Below the pieces are notes generated by a model. It was not told the origin of the DNA, ran no database searches, and was given only the letters and a program-made list of their open reading frames with translations. Below, in pieces: positions 1 to 10,630 of a DNA stretch of 64,000 bases. The DNA lies in NCBI RefSeq assembly GCF_964340395.1, contig NC_135555.1, positions 9,969,931 to 10,033,930 of the forward strand, in the 5' to 3' direction. The stretch is from Glandiceps talaboti (Eukaryota; Hemichordata; Enteropneusta; Spengelidae). The first letter of the stretch is position 1. Every line of letters begins with the position of its first letter. Both the position numbers and the translations under genes were made by a program.

Positions 1-28
1 TGAATAATAGCATCACAACTATGAATAT

Positions 29-949
29 ACTTAGTTGTCTGTGAGATGTAGACAATATTGTATGACATGTTGTATTCTGTGTACTTAGTTGTCTGTGAGA
101 TGTAGACAATATTGTATGACATGTTGTATTCTGTGTACTTAGCTGTCTGTGAGATGTAGGTAATTGTATGACATGTTGTATTCTGTGTACTTAGTTGTCT
201 GTGAGATGTAGACAATATTGTATGACATGTTGTATTCTGTGTACTTAGTTGTCTGTGAGATGTAGAGACAATATTGTATGACATGTTGTATTCTGTGTAC
301 TTAGTTGTCTGTGAGATGTAGACAATATTGTATGACATGTTGTATTCTGTGTACTTAGTTGTCTGTGAGATGTAGACAATATTGTATGACATGTTGTATT
401 CTGTGTACTTAGCTGTCTGTGAGATGTAGACAATATTGTATGACATGTTGTATTCTGTGTACTTAGCTGTCTGTGAGATGTAGACAATATTGTATGACAT
501 GTTGTATTCTGTGTACTTAGCTGTCTGTGAGATGTAGGTAATTGTATGACATGTTGTATTCTGTGTACTTAGTTGTCTGTGAGATGTAGACAATATTAGA
601 TGACATGTTGTATTCTGTGTATTTAGCTGTCTGTGAGATGTAGACAATATTGTATGACATGTTGTATTCTGTGTACTTAGCTGTCTGTGACATGTAGACA
701 ATATTGTATGACATGTTGTATTCTGTGTACTTAGCTGTCTGTGAGATGTAGACAATATTGTATGACATGTTGTATTCTATGTACTTAGCTGTCTGTGAGA
801 TGTAGGCAATATTGTATGACATGTTGTATTCTGTGTACTTAGTTGTCTGTGAGATGTAGACAATATTGTATGACATGTTGTATTCTGTGTACTTAGCTGT
901 CTGTGAGATGTAGGCAATATTGTATGACATGTTGTATTCTGTGTACTTT
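29..949. repeat. 54-bp minisatellite, about 17 copies
   Basis: A head-to-tail array whose unit of about 54 bp contains TTAGTTGTCTGTGAGATGTA followed by GACAATATTGTATGACATG. Copies differ by single substitutions (TTAGTT/TTAGCT, GACAAT/GGCAAT) and short indels, for example shortened units near 155 and 535. Because 54 is a multiple of three, long reading frames run through it, but they are by-products of the repeat. There are no unique spacers between units, so it is not a CRISPR array. Confidence 0.95.
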
Positions 950-2448
950 GCCATGGTAACATATTGTACAGATTAATTATATTGGCACTGTACTGTACGT
1001 CACAATTAAAGCAATTGAAACGTACTTCTACACATAATACATTATATAGGAATGCTATACATGAGTGTGGCACACAGTGACACTGCTTTGATTGGGTATG
1101 ACATGTTAATGATTACAAGAACCCAAATTTTATTTCATGTTCATATTTGATGCTAAGATTACTAGTCTAGCCATAAACATGTGAATATTATCACATTAGA
1201 CATAATAATTGTAATAATATGGTTTTTTTATTGTCATATTATATATACTGGTACATATATAATAAAATATGTATTGATTTTGCGTGCAATGAAAAATTTA
1301 CAGAAACAATGTTATGTAGAGGACTCCTACCACAAGATTGGTGCGCTATCAGAGAACTTGATATAATTCATTAAGAATGTGGACTGCAGTTGGGTAAAAG
1401 CTAAACAATGTGTGACTAAGCAGAGAAATAAGAGATAGAAAGAAGAGATGAATTTTTGTCGATTAGATTTAGAATGAGAGAGATGAAAGCAGAGCTTATA
1501 GATTACAGCAAGAAACAGGTTTTGTTTATCAATTTATAGGGACTTCACACTGGACAGTTTGCTCTTGAACCGCTCTAAGTCTTAGACCGACCCAAAGAGT
1601 GCTGTGTCTGAATATGTACTTAGGATTAGTGATTTAGTCCAGCATAGGATTAACACAACAATCTGCAGTGTGAAGCCCACTTATGGTAGATGTACAGTTA
1701 GATTAAAAAGTGGACATTATATACATTTTGTAAATAGGCTTACAAGAGACAGCTTTCATTGTTGTGTGTGTAAGGTAGATATAGAAACAGAGCTTACAAA
1801 ATGAGATAACGGTAACATATGGTTTAGGTCATTCAGTGGACAGTAGATGCGCAGTCGGCCACAGCAGCAAATTTACCTGCAAATCAAACTTATACTCAAA
1901 TCTGTTAAAAGTTTGCCATATGAAAACTTGTTCCTGGTCCGTTAGAAATAATTAAAAAAAAAAGTGATTTAGGGTTCACAATCTTTTTTATTATATTCAA
2001 GGAAATCACAAGCTTTTATTTTAAATTTAATTTAGTAATTGTCAGCCATATTGGATTCTGAATTACATGTAGGTTTATTTTTAAGATCATTTGACCTCTA
2101 TGTCAACAAATGACTTAGAATGGATTCAAGTTTTCTTGCACAAAGTAACAGAAAAAAGTTAAGACTTCCATTTGTGTAGTACAGATTACTACCGGTACAT
2201 TAAAGGAAAGGTCCAATCAAGTACATGTGCACTTTTAGATAACTTATCTTTATCAAGTTTGTGTTTTTAATTGATATGTATGTGACAAGCTTAAAAGATA
2301 TGCCCTGCAACAAAAAGCGTCGACTAAATATCTAGCAGTGATGTAAAATGAAATGACCACAGTCCAAAGAAGCACAATGACCGATGTTTCAATAGCAGTA
2401 ACTGTGATTGCTAATCCTGTATGTTTTCTTTATTCTGTTTCCTTACAG
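950..2448. other. Intergenic or intronic, no gene recognised
   Basis: AT-rich sequence. Short open frames (for example 1181-1366 and 1604-1804 on +) have no recognisable family and no splice partners. The 5' exons of SLC35C2, which would encode the N-terminal membrane helices, are not visible here. They probably lie left of the window, so this stretch is likely intron sequence of that gene. Confidence 0.5.
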
Positions 2449-5400
2449 AGATTTTCTCTCATTGGAGTCATTTTACTGATAGCTGGGGGATTGTTCTTAT
2501 TTACATACAAGTCAACTCAGTTTAATTTACTAGGCTTCCTACTAGTAATGTCTGCATCGCTACTTAGTGGTGTTAGGTGGTCATTGGCTCAGATGTTGAC
2601 CCAAAAAGAAGAAATAGGTCAGTTCCTGTCATCTTTATCTCAATAACCAGTACTTTTCTGGTTGTCTCATTATTAAATATGAAATTAAGTGTATGAGAAT
2701 AGTAGAAAGTGCATCTCTGCTTTGAATGTAAAATTGTGCATAATTTGTGAAGTGCAACAGGAGAAATATAGGTGTACTTCAAACTTGAGTCTTATCAGTG
2801 CTTTGGGAAATGTAGTATACATGTTATGCTATATGTTTCAATGCCTAGCTTGAGGAGTTTGACTACATTTGACAGCATAGCCTTCCTTGAACAAAGTAAC
2901 TGCAGAGGGCGCTGTTTTTGTTGATGTGGGAGGATATGGCAAATAATGATTTTTGATTCAATACCAGTTAATAGGTTTTTGAAAGTATAATTGTCACCAC
3001 AGAGTGATGGATTTGTCTGATTCTCTGTTCAAATGTGTATCTTCTGAACCAGAATACAATAAGAAGACTTTTTTGTAATGTTTCAAAATTTGAAGTGTGA
3101 TAATTCCAATGCTAGTACTAGTATATGATTGTTTTCATGGAACAAGAATTCTTGATTTGCCTTATGTTTATTAGACAATTTAGATTAGACTAAACTTATT
3201 TTGTAAGTGAAAGAAATAGATGCGAAAAGTAGCACATCAACATTGTCAACTGTTGTAAAAATTTCATCAAATTTGTAAAATATTTCTCAGAATGTGAAAT
3301 TTAAAATGAATGTATATAGTGTGTTCAGAATTAATTACTATTCATATTTCTTATTTGCATATCTATAGGTCTAACCAATCCAGTGGATACTGTTTATCAT
3401 TTACAGCCATGCATGATAGCAGGCCTCCTCCCATTGGCTATTGCGTTTGAAGGTAAAGTTTCATTTGATGAATGTATAACTGAAAAAAGAGTGTAGATTT
3501 TATGTCAGGCAATAGGTGTTTGATTACTCTGTCTGAAATAAAAGCAGTTGGACATCTTTGCTCAGATGAAGATGTTACTTATCACAATGTTTCATCATTC
3601 CAAATGTCTCTAATAGTGTTGTTTCTTCTCACAGTACGTACTGAGGAAATGAATAAAAGTGACATAAACTTTTCAAAATTTTTTTAATTGAAAAAAAAAT
3701 TGAAACATTAATGTCTTGACTTCGCTACATGGACATGTGTGCCCTCTATTAAAGTAAAAGACAACATTTTTTGTCGTGGGTCAAAATGATAAAAATGATA
3801 GGTTTTCTTGGGAGTCTCAACATAGTAAGGACTAGAGGGACATCTGATGTTTGGTGTGTCATAAGATAAAGCTACTCGTCAATGGTATTTCAAATTGGTG
3901 CAAAGGGTGCCGTGATGCAGACACCTTCATTATAGTTGCACCTTGATATTTACCCCATTCCTGTATGTTTAGTTAATGAAAGCATAGACCCTCCACCAAC
4001 GTTGGTGGAGGGTCTATGATGAAAGATATCTTATCCTCTCAGAAATAAATAAACATGAATGTTGTTTGTATGGTTTGACATAAATGTTCAGTATTTTTTT
4101 AATTCTTTTTCACAGGTGTTCACATGGCAACTACAGAACAGTTTCTTGGTTTCACCAAAAGTGCAGACTTTGCTGTCACTATGGCCAAATTATCCGTCGG
4201 TGCAGTATTGGCTTTTATGCTGGGTGTGTCTGAGTACTGGCTTGTAGCACAGACATCGGGTCTTACACTCTCCATTGCTGGTATCTTTAAGGTCAGTCAA
4301 CATTCACTCAGGGTGATTGTTCTAATATGCAATCTTTCCAGATGCTAGAGGGACTATGTGAAGTAACGCAGTCTGTAACTTTATTGTTCTTGATGGTTAC
4401 TTTTGTTTCATATTTGAAAATACTTCGGATAGTCCAACTATTACTATGGTGAATCATGTCTAGCAACTGGTAGAATGTTTCACCAGGAATTTGTGTACGA
4501 CATAAATGACTTTGAATGACATAATGTTTTGGTTACCAATTGAGGACCACAAGTGTGTCAATTTCCAATTGTCTTTGTGTATATCTCACCACCTACATCA
4601 CACTTGTTGTGAACCAATATTTCTATACTTCTGCCAAATGATCATTTTTCACGCCTGGATTTTAAAATCCTAATCCAAAGTGGGCCTTTAATCACAAATG
4701 CATTTTAGTATGGACCATCTTGGAGTAAGATTTAATATTTGAGACAGAGTGAGACAAGTAGTTGTTCAGCAGAGCTGTAGAGAAATCTGGTTCTGAACAA
4801 GACGATAATTCTAGCCAAGCCTTAAGACTTCATTGATAAAATAAATGTCACACTAATACAGAGTGTGGGATTTAAAAATTAGGTTGTAATGAAGATTGAG
4901 AAAACTTTTATTTGTGTAAAATTTAATGAGAAATCTCATCGTTTTCAGTTCTATGACAAGTTAAGCGTTGTTTTGTGTCAGTTATTTTAAGTTTGTATTT
5001 TTTTACTATTGTACAATTTGTATTATTTTTGACTGTAAATTATTTATATTTGTTTACAGGAAATCTGTATCTTATATTTAGCCACTACTTATGTTGGTGA
5101 CAAATTGACACCTATCAATGCAATTGGTATGATTATGTGTTTGTGCGGAATAGCTTTACATGTCACACTCAAGGCAATACGCTCCAAAAGTAAGTACCTC
5201 AGTTGTAGGAGTCGGTAAAAAAAGTACCATCATGCCTTTGTGTGGAATAGTTTAATAGCAATGTACTCTAGAAAGGTTACCTCAGTAATAGCAGTAGCTG
5301 GATTCACAACAGCGCTAAGGTTTAGTTCATCATCTGTGGAGGATATCATTTGTGAAGTCATGATGGTTGAAAAGTTAGTGTGGCTGGCTTGCAATCTGCA

Positions 5401-7054
5401 GATAGCAAGTTCAATCATAGCTGCTCTCAATTCCTTTGGTATAATTTGAACCATGATCATGCCCCTGTCAACTACCCAGCTGTATGATTGGGGACCTGTT
5501 AGGACAGAACTTTGCTATGTGAAGGATTTAAGACTGTGTGATTGCTTCCCATGGAGTTTTTTAACGTGATTTAACGTGATTGCCATAGTTGTAAATTAAC
5601 CATGGCAAGAAAGGGAAGAAAGCCTCAAAGGCTCATATAATCCCTTGTATTGTTCATGTACTGGTCCAGTCTAATTTTAAAGTCCACAATAGTTTTGGCT
5701 TGGATGATGTGTTCTGGTAAATTGTTCCATTGAGATATGACACGCTGAGAGAAGAAATATTTCCTAGTATCCAGTCTAACTGTAGATTTAACAAGTTTTA
5801 GTGAGTGTCCTCTTGTCCTGCTGGTTTGGTGAAGTTTAAATAGTAGCTCATAGTCACTTTTATCAAATCCCTTGATTAAACGAAACACTTGAATCAAGTC
5901 ACCTCTCCGCCTTCGTTCTTCCAAAGTGGTTATATTTAGTGTCCTTAGTCTATCTGCATAACTTAAATTTCTCAGTTCTGGTATCAGCTTTGTAGCTCGC
6001 CTTTATATTTTTTCGAGAAGGCCAATGTCTTTTTTGAAGTGTGGGTTCCAAAACTGAACGCCATATTCTATGTGTGGTCTGACTAAGGAGTTGAACAACT
6101 TCATGATGACGAATTTTGATTTGTGTGAAATGTTCCGTTTGATGATACCTAGTGTCCTGTTTGCCTTTTTAGCTGCAGCTGCACAATGATGACTGGTTTT
6201 CAATGAGTTGTGAATCAATACACCCAAATCCTTTTCTTCAGTTACTGAATTCAATGGTTTATCATTCATGGTGTACTTGTGTGACTGGTTTGATGAACCA
6301 ATGTGCATAATCTTACATTTATCTACGTTAAAGGACATTTGCCAGTCTTCAGCCCATGTAGACAATCTGTTCAAATCATCTTGAAAACTGTCACAATCTG
6401 CCTGTGAGTTAACAGTTGAACAGAGCTTGGTATCATCTGCAAATTTCAGTATGAAAGACTTGAGTTGAGGAAGTATGAAATGGCATCTTGCAATTATAAA
6501 ATTGAATTTGTTTTACCTCCATTTGTCTAGCAGTGGCCACCGTTGCCTCATATTGGGAACTTAGCAGATGCATATATTTTTCCTTGAGAGCCTACAATTC
6601 ATAAAATCAAACCATGGTGTGTATTACATGGCTCTGCTGTTTCAACATGCTGAGCCAAGTATTATTAATCCAATTTCATATATTTACTTGTTTCGTTCAT
6701 CCACAGTATGATATAGCAAGTTGTAGCTTCCTTTTGACTGAATTGAAAACATCACCAACATGTACACACACAGTTTTCACTGACCAACCGACCCATCATT
6801 TTGAAAGCTTAACGATTACAGACATAGGTCTAAAATAGGACCTCCCCTATGTAAATGGCATCATTTGTGTTTTGCATTCAACAGCAGAAAAGGAAAACAA
6901 AGATTATTCATCAGAAGATGAACTGAATGGTGATGCCATACAGATGTTAATTGCCAATGGAGAAGCTAACAATGATGATGATGGTGATGAGGAAGAAATA
7001 TTTGATGCAAGAATGCACAAAGGAAGAAGAAACTATGCCAAAACGTCACTTTGA
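2449..7054 (+). CDS. SLC35C2: SLC35C2-like nucleotide-sugar transporter, 3' five exons
   Basis: Multipass Golgi/ER transporter-like protein of the drug/metabolite transporter superfamily; in vertebrates SLC35C2 affects GDP-fucose supply and Notch fucosylation. Predicted coding exons are 2449-2617, 3369-3452, 4116-4291, 5060-5189 and 6885-7054, with consistent phases and a TGA stop at 7052. Diagnostic stretches are [14 protein letters not shown] and [15 protein letters not shown] (exon 1), [11 protein letters not shown] (exon 2), [12 protein letters not shown] (exon 3) and a C-terminal acidic tail with [11 protein letters not shown]. These match the second half of vertebrate SLC35C2 as I remember it, including the acidic end. 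The N-terminal half is missing because the gene enters from the left edge. The last intron holds an antisense LINE fragment. The acceptor of the last exon is a NAGNAG (ACAGCAG), so one residue may be alternatively included. Confidence 0.88.
3983..4018. repeat. 36-bp perfect palindrome
   Basis: CATAGACCCTCCACCAAC is followed directly by its exact reverse complement with no loop. It lies in the SLC35C2 intron between 3453 and 4115. It could be a fold-back element remnant or a hairpin in the intronic RNA. Nothing in the flanks identifies a family. Confidence 0.9.
5562..6465 (-). mobile_element. CR1/L2-like LINE fragment, 5'-truncated
   Basis: On the minus strand this reads as the C-terminal part of a non-LTR reverse transcriptase. 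It has the catalytic box FADDTK near 6440, then [39 protein letters not shown] and the typical tail WNNLPEHII. The frame is continuous from about 6470 to 5625 except for one nonsense codon near 6003, where LEKI is followed by a stop; related elements usually have Gln there. The upstream polymerase and the endonuclease are missing. Just past the stop is a 10-bp direct repeat (ATTTAACGTG twice, 5562-5581), as expected for the short 3' repeats of CR1-type elements. It sits antisense in the last SLC35C2 intron and is inactive. Confidence 0.88.
6497..6560. repeat. Dispersed repeat copy A
   Basis: About 60 bp (AATTGAATTTGTTTTACCTC onward) recur with a few substitutions at 11763-11826. Copies share the run ending in TCTAGCA(G/A)TGGCCAC. 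The family is not recognised; it is probably a degraded interspersed element. Confidence 0.6.
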
Positions 7055-8689
7055 TGAAGAAAGAGTGCTACAACAAAAACACAAAGTATATGGCTAACTA
7101 ATCAGCTAGTACATTCCTTAAAGTTACAGTGCCTCATCATAGTAGCTTTTATAGGAGTTTTCTATCCATATGAAGTTTGCAATGGTGTACGTTGCATTCA
7201 GCAGTTTGATATACCCGTTGAAACACAGTGAAAGTGATATTTCCGAACATCTGAACACTCACAGAAATGGCCGATGTCCACTGATTATATGTCAATTTCT
7301 GTTTTGCTAGAGAGTGAAATCAATATCGACAGAGAGGATCTAATTTATCAGGCTGATATTTTCATACTCAGTGGTTGAGCGTGTAACTTTGTTGCCATGC
7401 CACTTAATTATCTTGAGAAGTACAGTATGTGTCACATCAAAAAAAGGAAAACAGTTTTGGAAAGAGCTAAATAAGTCAAAATTTCACCTGATGAAGCACT
7501 ATAACTTCAAAAAAAAAAAAATCTTTGAAAGTGTGATTTTGTTGCCGAACATATTTAGTTGTCTTCTTTTTTCTTTTCTTTTTCAAATTACAAGAAGAAC
7601 ACCTCCAAAGATATACCAGGATGTACATATCATAGACATCATATGATTGTAGGGATTTAAGAAAATCATTTTAGACTTTATAGAAGTTTGATATTTTCAT
7701 CTTATTTTTGGACTGTATCATATGGAAAATAGCAGGGTACTTTGTATGTTGATCCATAATACAATATTGTAGGGTTGGTCAGGGTTATAAAAAGGGGGAA
7801 GAATGTACCACATTTAAGACAAATTACTTGTAAATTTACAACATAAAATATCAAGTTAGTTTCATTGCCAAGCTGGCAGGATATAAGAGAATTCTCCATT
7901 TTTACTTAAAAACAAAAACATGTAAATAGCACCCTATACAATCAGCCATTTTGAAGTTAAGTTTAAAAAAAATTGATACTGTTATGTGCTATATTTCTCA
8001 AACTTTTGCAGTTATAAAAAGATAGATGCATGATTTTTGTGCCATATTTCCAAAACAAATGCAAGCAAAAAGCAACCGGTGCAATGTGAGCTGATGGAAA
8101 TTTGGTTAGGTGATATATCAGCATTAAGAAGTCCATTTATTTTGTTAGGTTTACAAAAAGTAGTCACAAAGATCTAAAACCAGGACAAGGAAATTATTTC
8201 CTTACTTTCCCAAAATTTGGTGTTTTATTTCCTTACTTTCCCAGAATTTGGTGTCTTCCTATAAAGAGAATATATACAAACTCCTTACAACTCATTAATA
8301 CAAAAAAAAAAGTTTTATTCAAAAATGATTTGTGGTGCATCTATTCTATTGATAATAATTATATAAATATATATAGTTTTGTGTTTGTTTGTTTTTAGTT
8401 AAATTTACAAGGCTTCCTGTTTTCATGTGTTGACAAACATGTCATGAATTAAAGCTTCCATGACATCTTGTTTTTCATGACGTAGTATATTTGGATACCT
8501 TGTCTCATTTTCGTCCTACAAAGGTCTGTTGATCCATTTACCTATTTCTTCCAGTGTCTTTGTTTTGTTCAGCGTTCATCTCAGTTGATACATCATTTAA
8601 GAACAGAATTTTATGTACTATAGTCTCAAACAAGAATATTTCATTATAAAGTGAAACAATTGAGATATTGACATTCATGTTTTATTTTT
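7055..8689. other. SLC35C2 3' flank
   Basis: Non-coding AT-rich sequence after the SLC35C2 stop; it probably includes the 3' UTR. A short tandem duplication is visible at about 8200-8250 (TTTCCTTACTTTCCCA(A/G)AATTTGGTG twice). No gene or RNA is recognised. Confidence 0.5.
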
Positions 8690-8953
8690 AAAGTGGCCAT
8701 ATGGATGAGAATTTGGTATTTATTTTGGATTTTTATTTGATAAAACAGCTTCACTATGTTTTTCTAAATGAAAAAATAATGTGAAATAACATATACCAAG
8801 TCTATGTTTGCAACTCAATAAACTGCAAAAGATTAAACAATGTGTAAAATGTTTGTTATTGTACGTACAATAACAAACCTTTTGCACTTTTTGCATCTTT
8901 TTGCAATGTATTGAGTTATGAACATGGACTTGGTATATGTTATTTCACATTAT

Positions 8954-9904
8954 TAGTCCCCGCCAGACGAAGTCTTATGGATTGGGTTCCGTCTGTCCGT
9001 CCGTGCGTCCGTGCGTCTGTCCGTCCGCAGCCGTTTCTTGGAGATGCCTGGGCCGATTTTTTTCAAACTTGGTACAGGGGCAACATACAATGGCATACAT
9101 ATGCACGTCAATTTGTTTCTTGATACGATCCAATATGGCCGCCTGGCAGCCATTTTGTTTGCAAATTTTCCCTGTCTAAAGCCATAACTCAGACATGCTT
9201 GAACAGATCTCATTCAAACTTGGCATTAGGACAGTGTTCTATGGCATATATGTGCATATTCATTGTTGTCATGATACGATCCAATATGGCTGCCTGGCAG
9301 CCATTTTGTTTGTGAATTTTCATGTCCAAAGCCATAACTCAGACATGCTTGAACAGATCTCATTCAAAGTTGGTATTAGGACAGTGTTCTATGACATACA
9401 TGTGCATATTCATTTTCATTGTGATACGATCCAATATGGCTGCCTGGCAGCCATTTTGTTTGTGATTTTTCCATGTCCAAAGCCATAACTCAGACATGCT
9501 TGAACAGATCTCATTGAAAGTTGGTATTAGGACAGTGTTCTATGACATACATGTGCATATTCATTGTTGTTGTGATACGATCCAATATGGCCGCCTGGCA
9601 GCCATTTTGTTTGTGATTTTTCTATGTCCAAAGCCATAACTCAGATATGCTTGAACAGATCACATTCAAAGTTGGTATTAGGACAGTGTTCTATGACATA
9701 AATGTGCATATCCATTTTCATCGTGATATGATCCCCCATACCCGACCAATCCTTTATTGTTGTAGGCATGTTCCATGTCCAACAAGCAGACACAACATAT
9801 CTAAGTCTGTTTGATTTAGGTTCACAAGTGTTGTTGCGTGATCAGAGTAGTGATAATTCCGTAAATAACAATCATAGCGGGGACTATGTCATTCTCAATG
9901 ACTT
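8954..9904. mobile_element. Insertion with TAGTCCCCGC ends and internal tandem repeats
   Basis: The insert begins with TAGTCCCCGC at 8954, and the reverse complement GCGGGGACTA is at 9877-9886. It carries a GTCCGTCCGTGC-rich leader and then a 150-bp tandem array. It interrupts the right arm of the fold-back element, so it is the younger insertion. It has no transposase frame, so it would be non-autonomous. Its exact right boundary (9886-9904) is uncertain. Confidence 0.65.
9080..9735. repeat. 150-bp tandem repeat, more than 4 copies
   Basis: GATACGATCCAATATGG recurs at 9123, 9273, 9423 and 9574, with a decayed copy at 9724, giving a period of 150-151 bp. Each unit also holds CATAACTCAGACATGCTTG and GGCAGCCATTTTGTTTG. 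The array is internal to the insertion at 8954-9904. Confidence 0.92.
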
Positions 9905-10208
9905 GTTTTTTCAAGTAGAAAAACATAGTGAAGCTGTTTTATCAAATAAAAATCCAAAATAAATACCAAATTCTCATCCATATGGCCACTTTAAGTTTCT
10001 CTATTTGTTAGGGAAAATTTCATAACATGTCAAAACTTCATGTTTTAGCAACTGTGTGTACATCTCAAACAATTTTTGTTACCTGAAACAGAATTTAATA
10101 CTTAGGGTGTCCTAGGTACATTTTCATCATAAAAATAACGATCTCTTAATTTCATAGTACCATGACTTCCACTCAACACACTTCACATGTATAACTATAG
10201 ACATGTGT

Positions 10209-10630
10209 GAGAATAAGTCGACCTTTTTGTTCTATTTTGAACCTCTAGCTTGAAGTAGAATGCCGTACTGAGAATAAGTCGACCTTTTTGTTCTATTTTG
10301 AACCTCTAGCTTGAAGTAGAATGCCGTACCGAGAATATGTTGACCTTTTTGTTCTGTTTTGACTCTCTAGCATGAAGTAAAATGCCGTACTGAGAATAAG
10401 TCGACCTTTTTGTTATATTTTGACCCTGTAGCGTGAGGTAAAATGCCGTACTGAGAATAAGTAAACCTTTTTGTTCTATTTTGACCCTCTAACATGAAGT
10501 AGAATGCCGTAATGAGAATATGCTGACCTTTTTGTTCTATTTTGACTCTCTAACATGAAGTAAAATGCCGTACTGAGAATAAGTCGACCCTTTTGTTCTA
10601 TTTTGACCCTGTAGCGTAAGGTAAAATGCC
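10209..10630. repeat. 61-bp minisatellite, about 7 copies
   Basis: The unit starts GAGAATAAGTCGACCTTTTT and ends near AATGCCGTACT. Copies begin at 10209 and 10270 and then about every 61 bp to 10630. Units vary by substitution (GTCGACC/GTTGACC/GTAAACC). Confidence 0.92.

Larger units (their letters stand above)
8690..9993. mobile_element. Fold-back (MITE-like) element split by an insertion
   Basis: The left arm, 8690-8864, is an imperfect reverse complement of 8865-8953 joined to about 9905-9993. The centre is a 26-bp perfect palindrome (8852-8877, around GTAC/GTAC). The outer ends match as AAAGTGGCCATAT at 8690 and ATATGGCCACTTT at 9993. The right arm is interrupted by about 950 bp of foreign sequence. 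Removing that insertion in thought gives an element of about 350 bp that is almost all inverted repeat. Confidence 0.82.

Noticed and set aside
29-949. Regular repeats resembling a CRISPR array and long open frames
   Set aside because: Units are contiguous with no unique spacers and the context is animal DNA. The frames come from a 54-bp unit divisible by three.
1604-1804. 66-codon frame with a Cys/His pattern (HCCVCK)
   Set aside because: Too short and without a second metal-ligand pair or splice partner to call a zinc finger.
5604-6465. Reverse-transcriptase-like gene
   Set aside because: It is a 5'-truncated LINE with a nonsense codon, antisense in an intron; annotated as a mobile element, not a gene.
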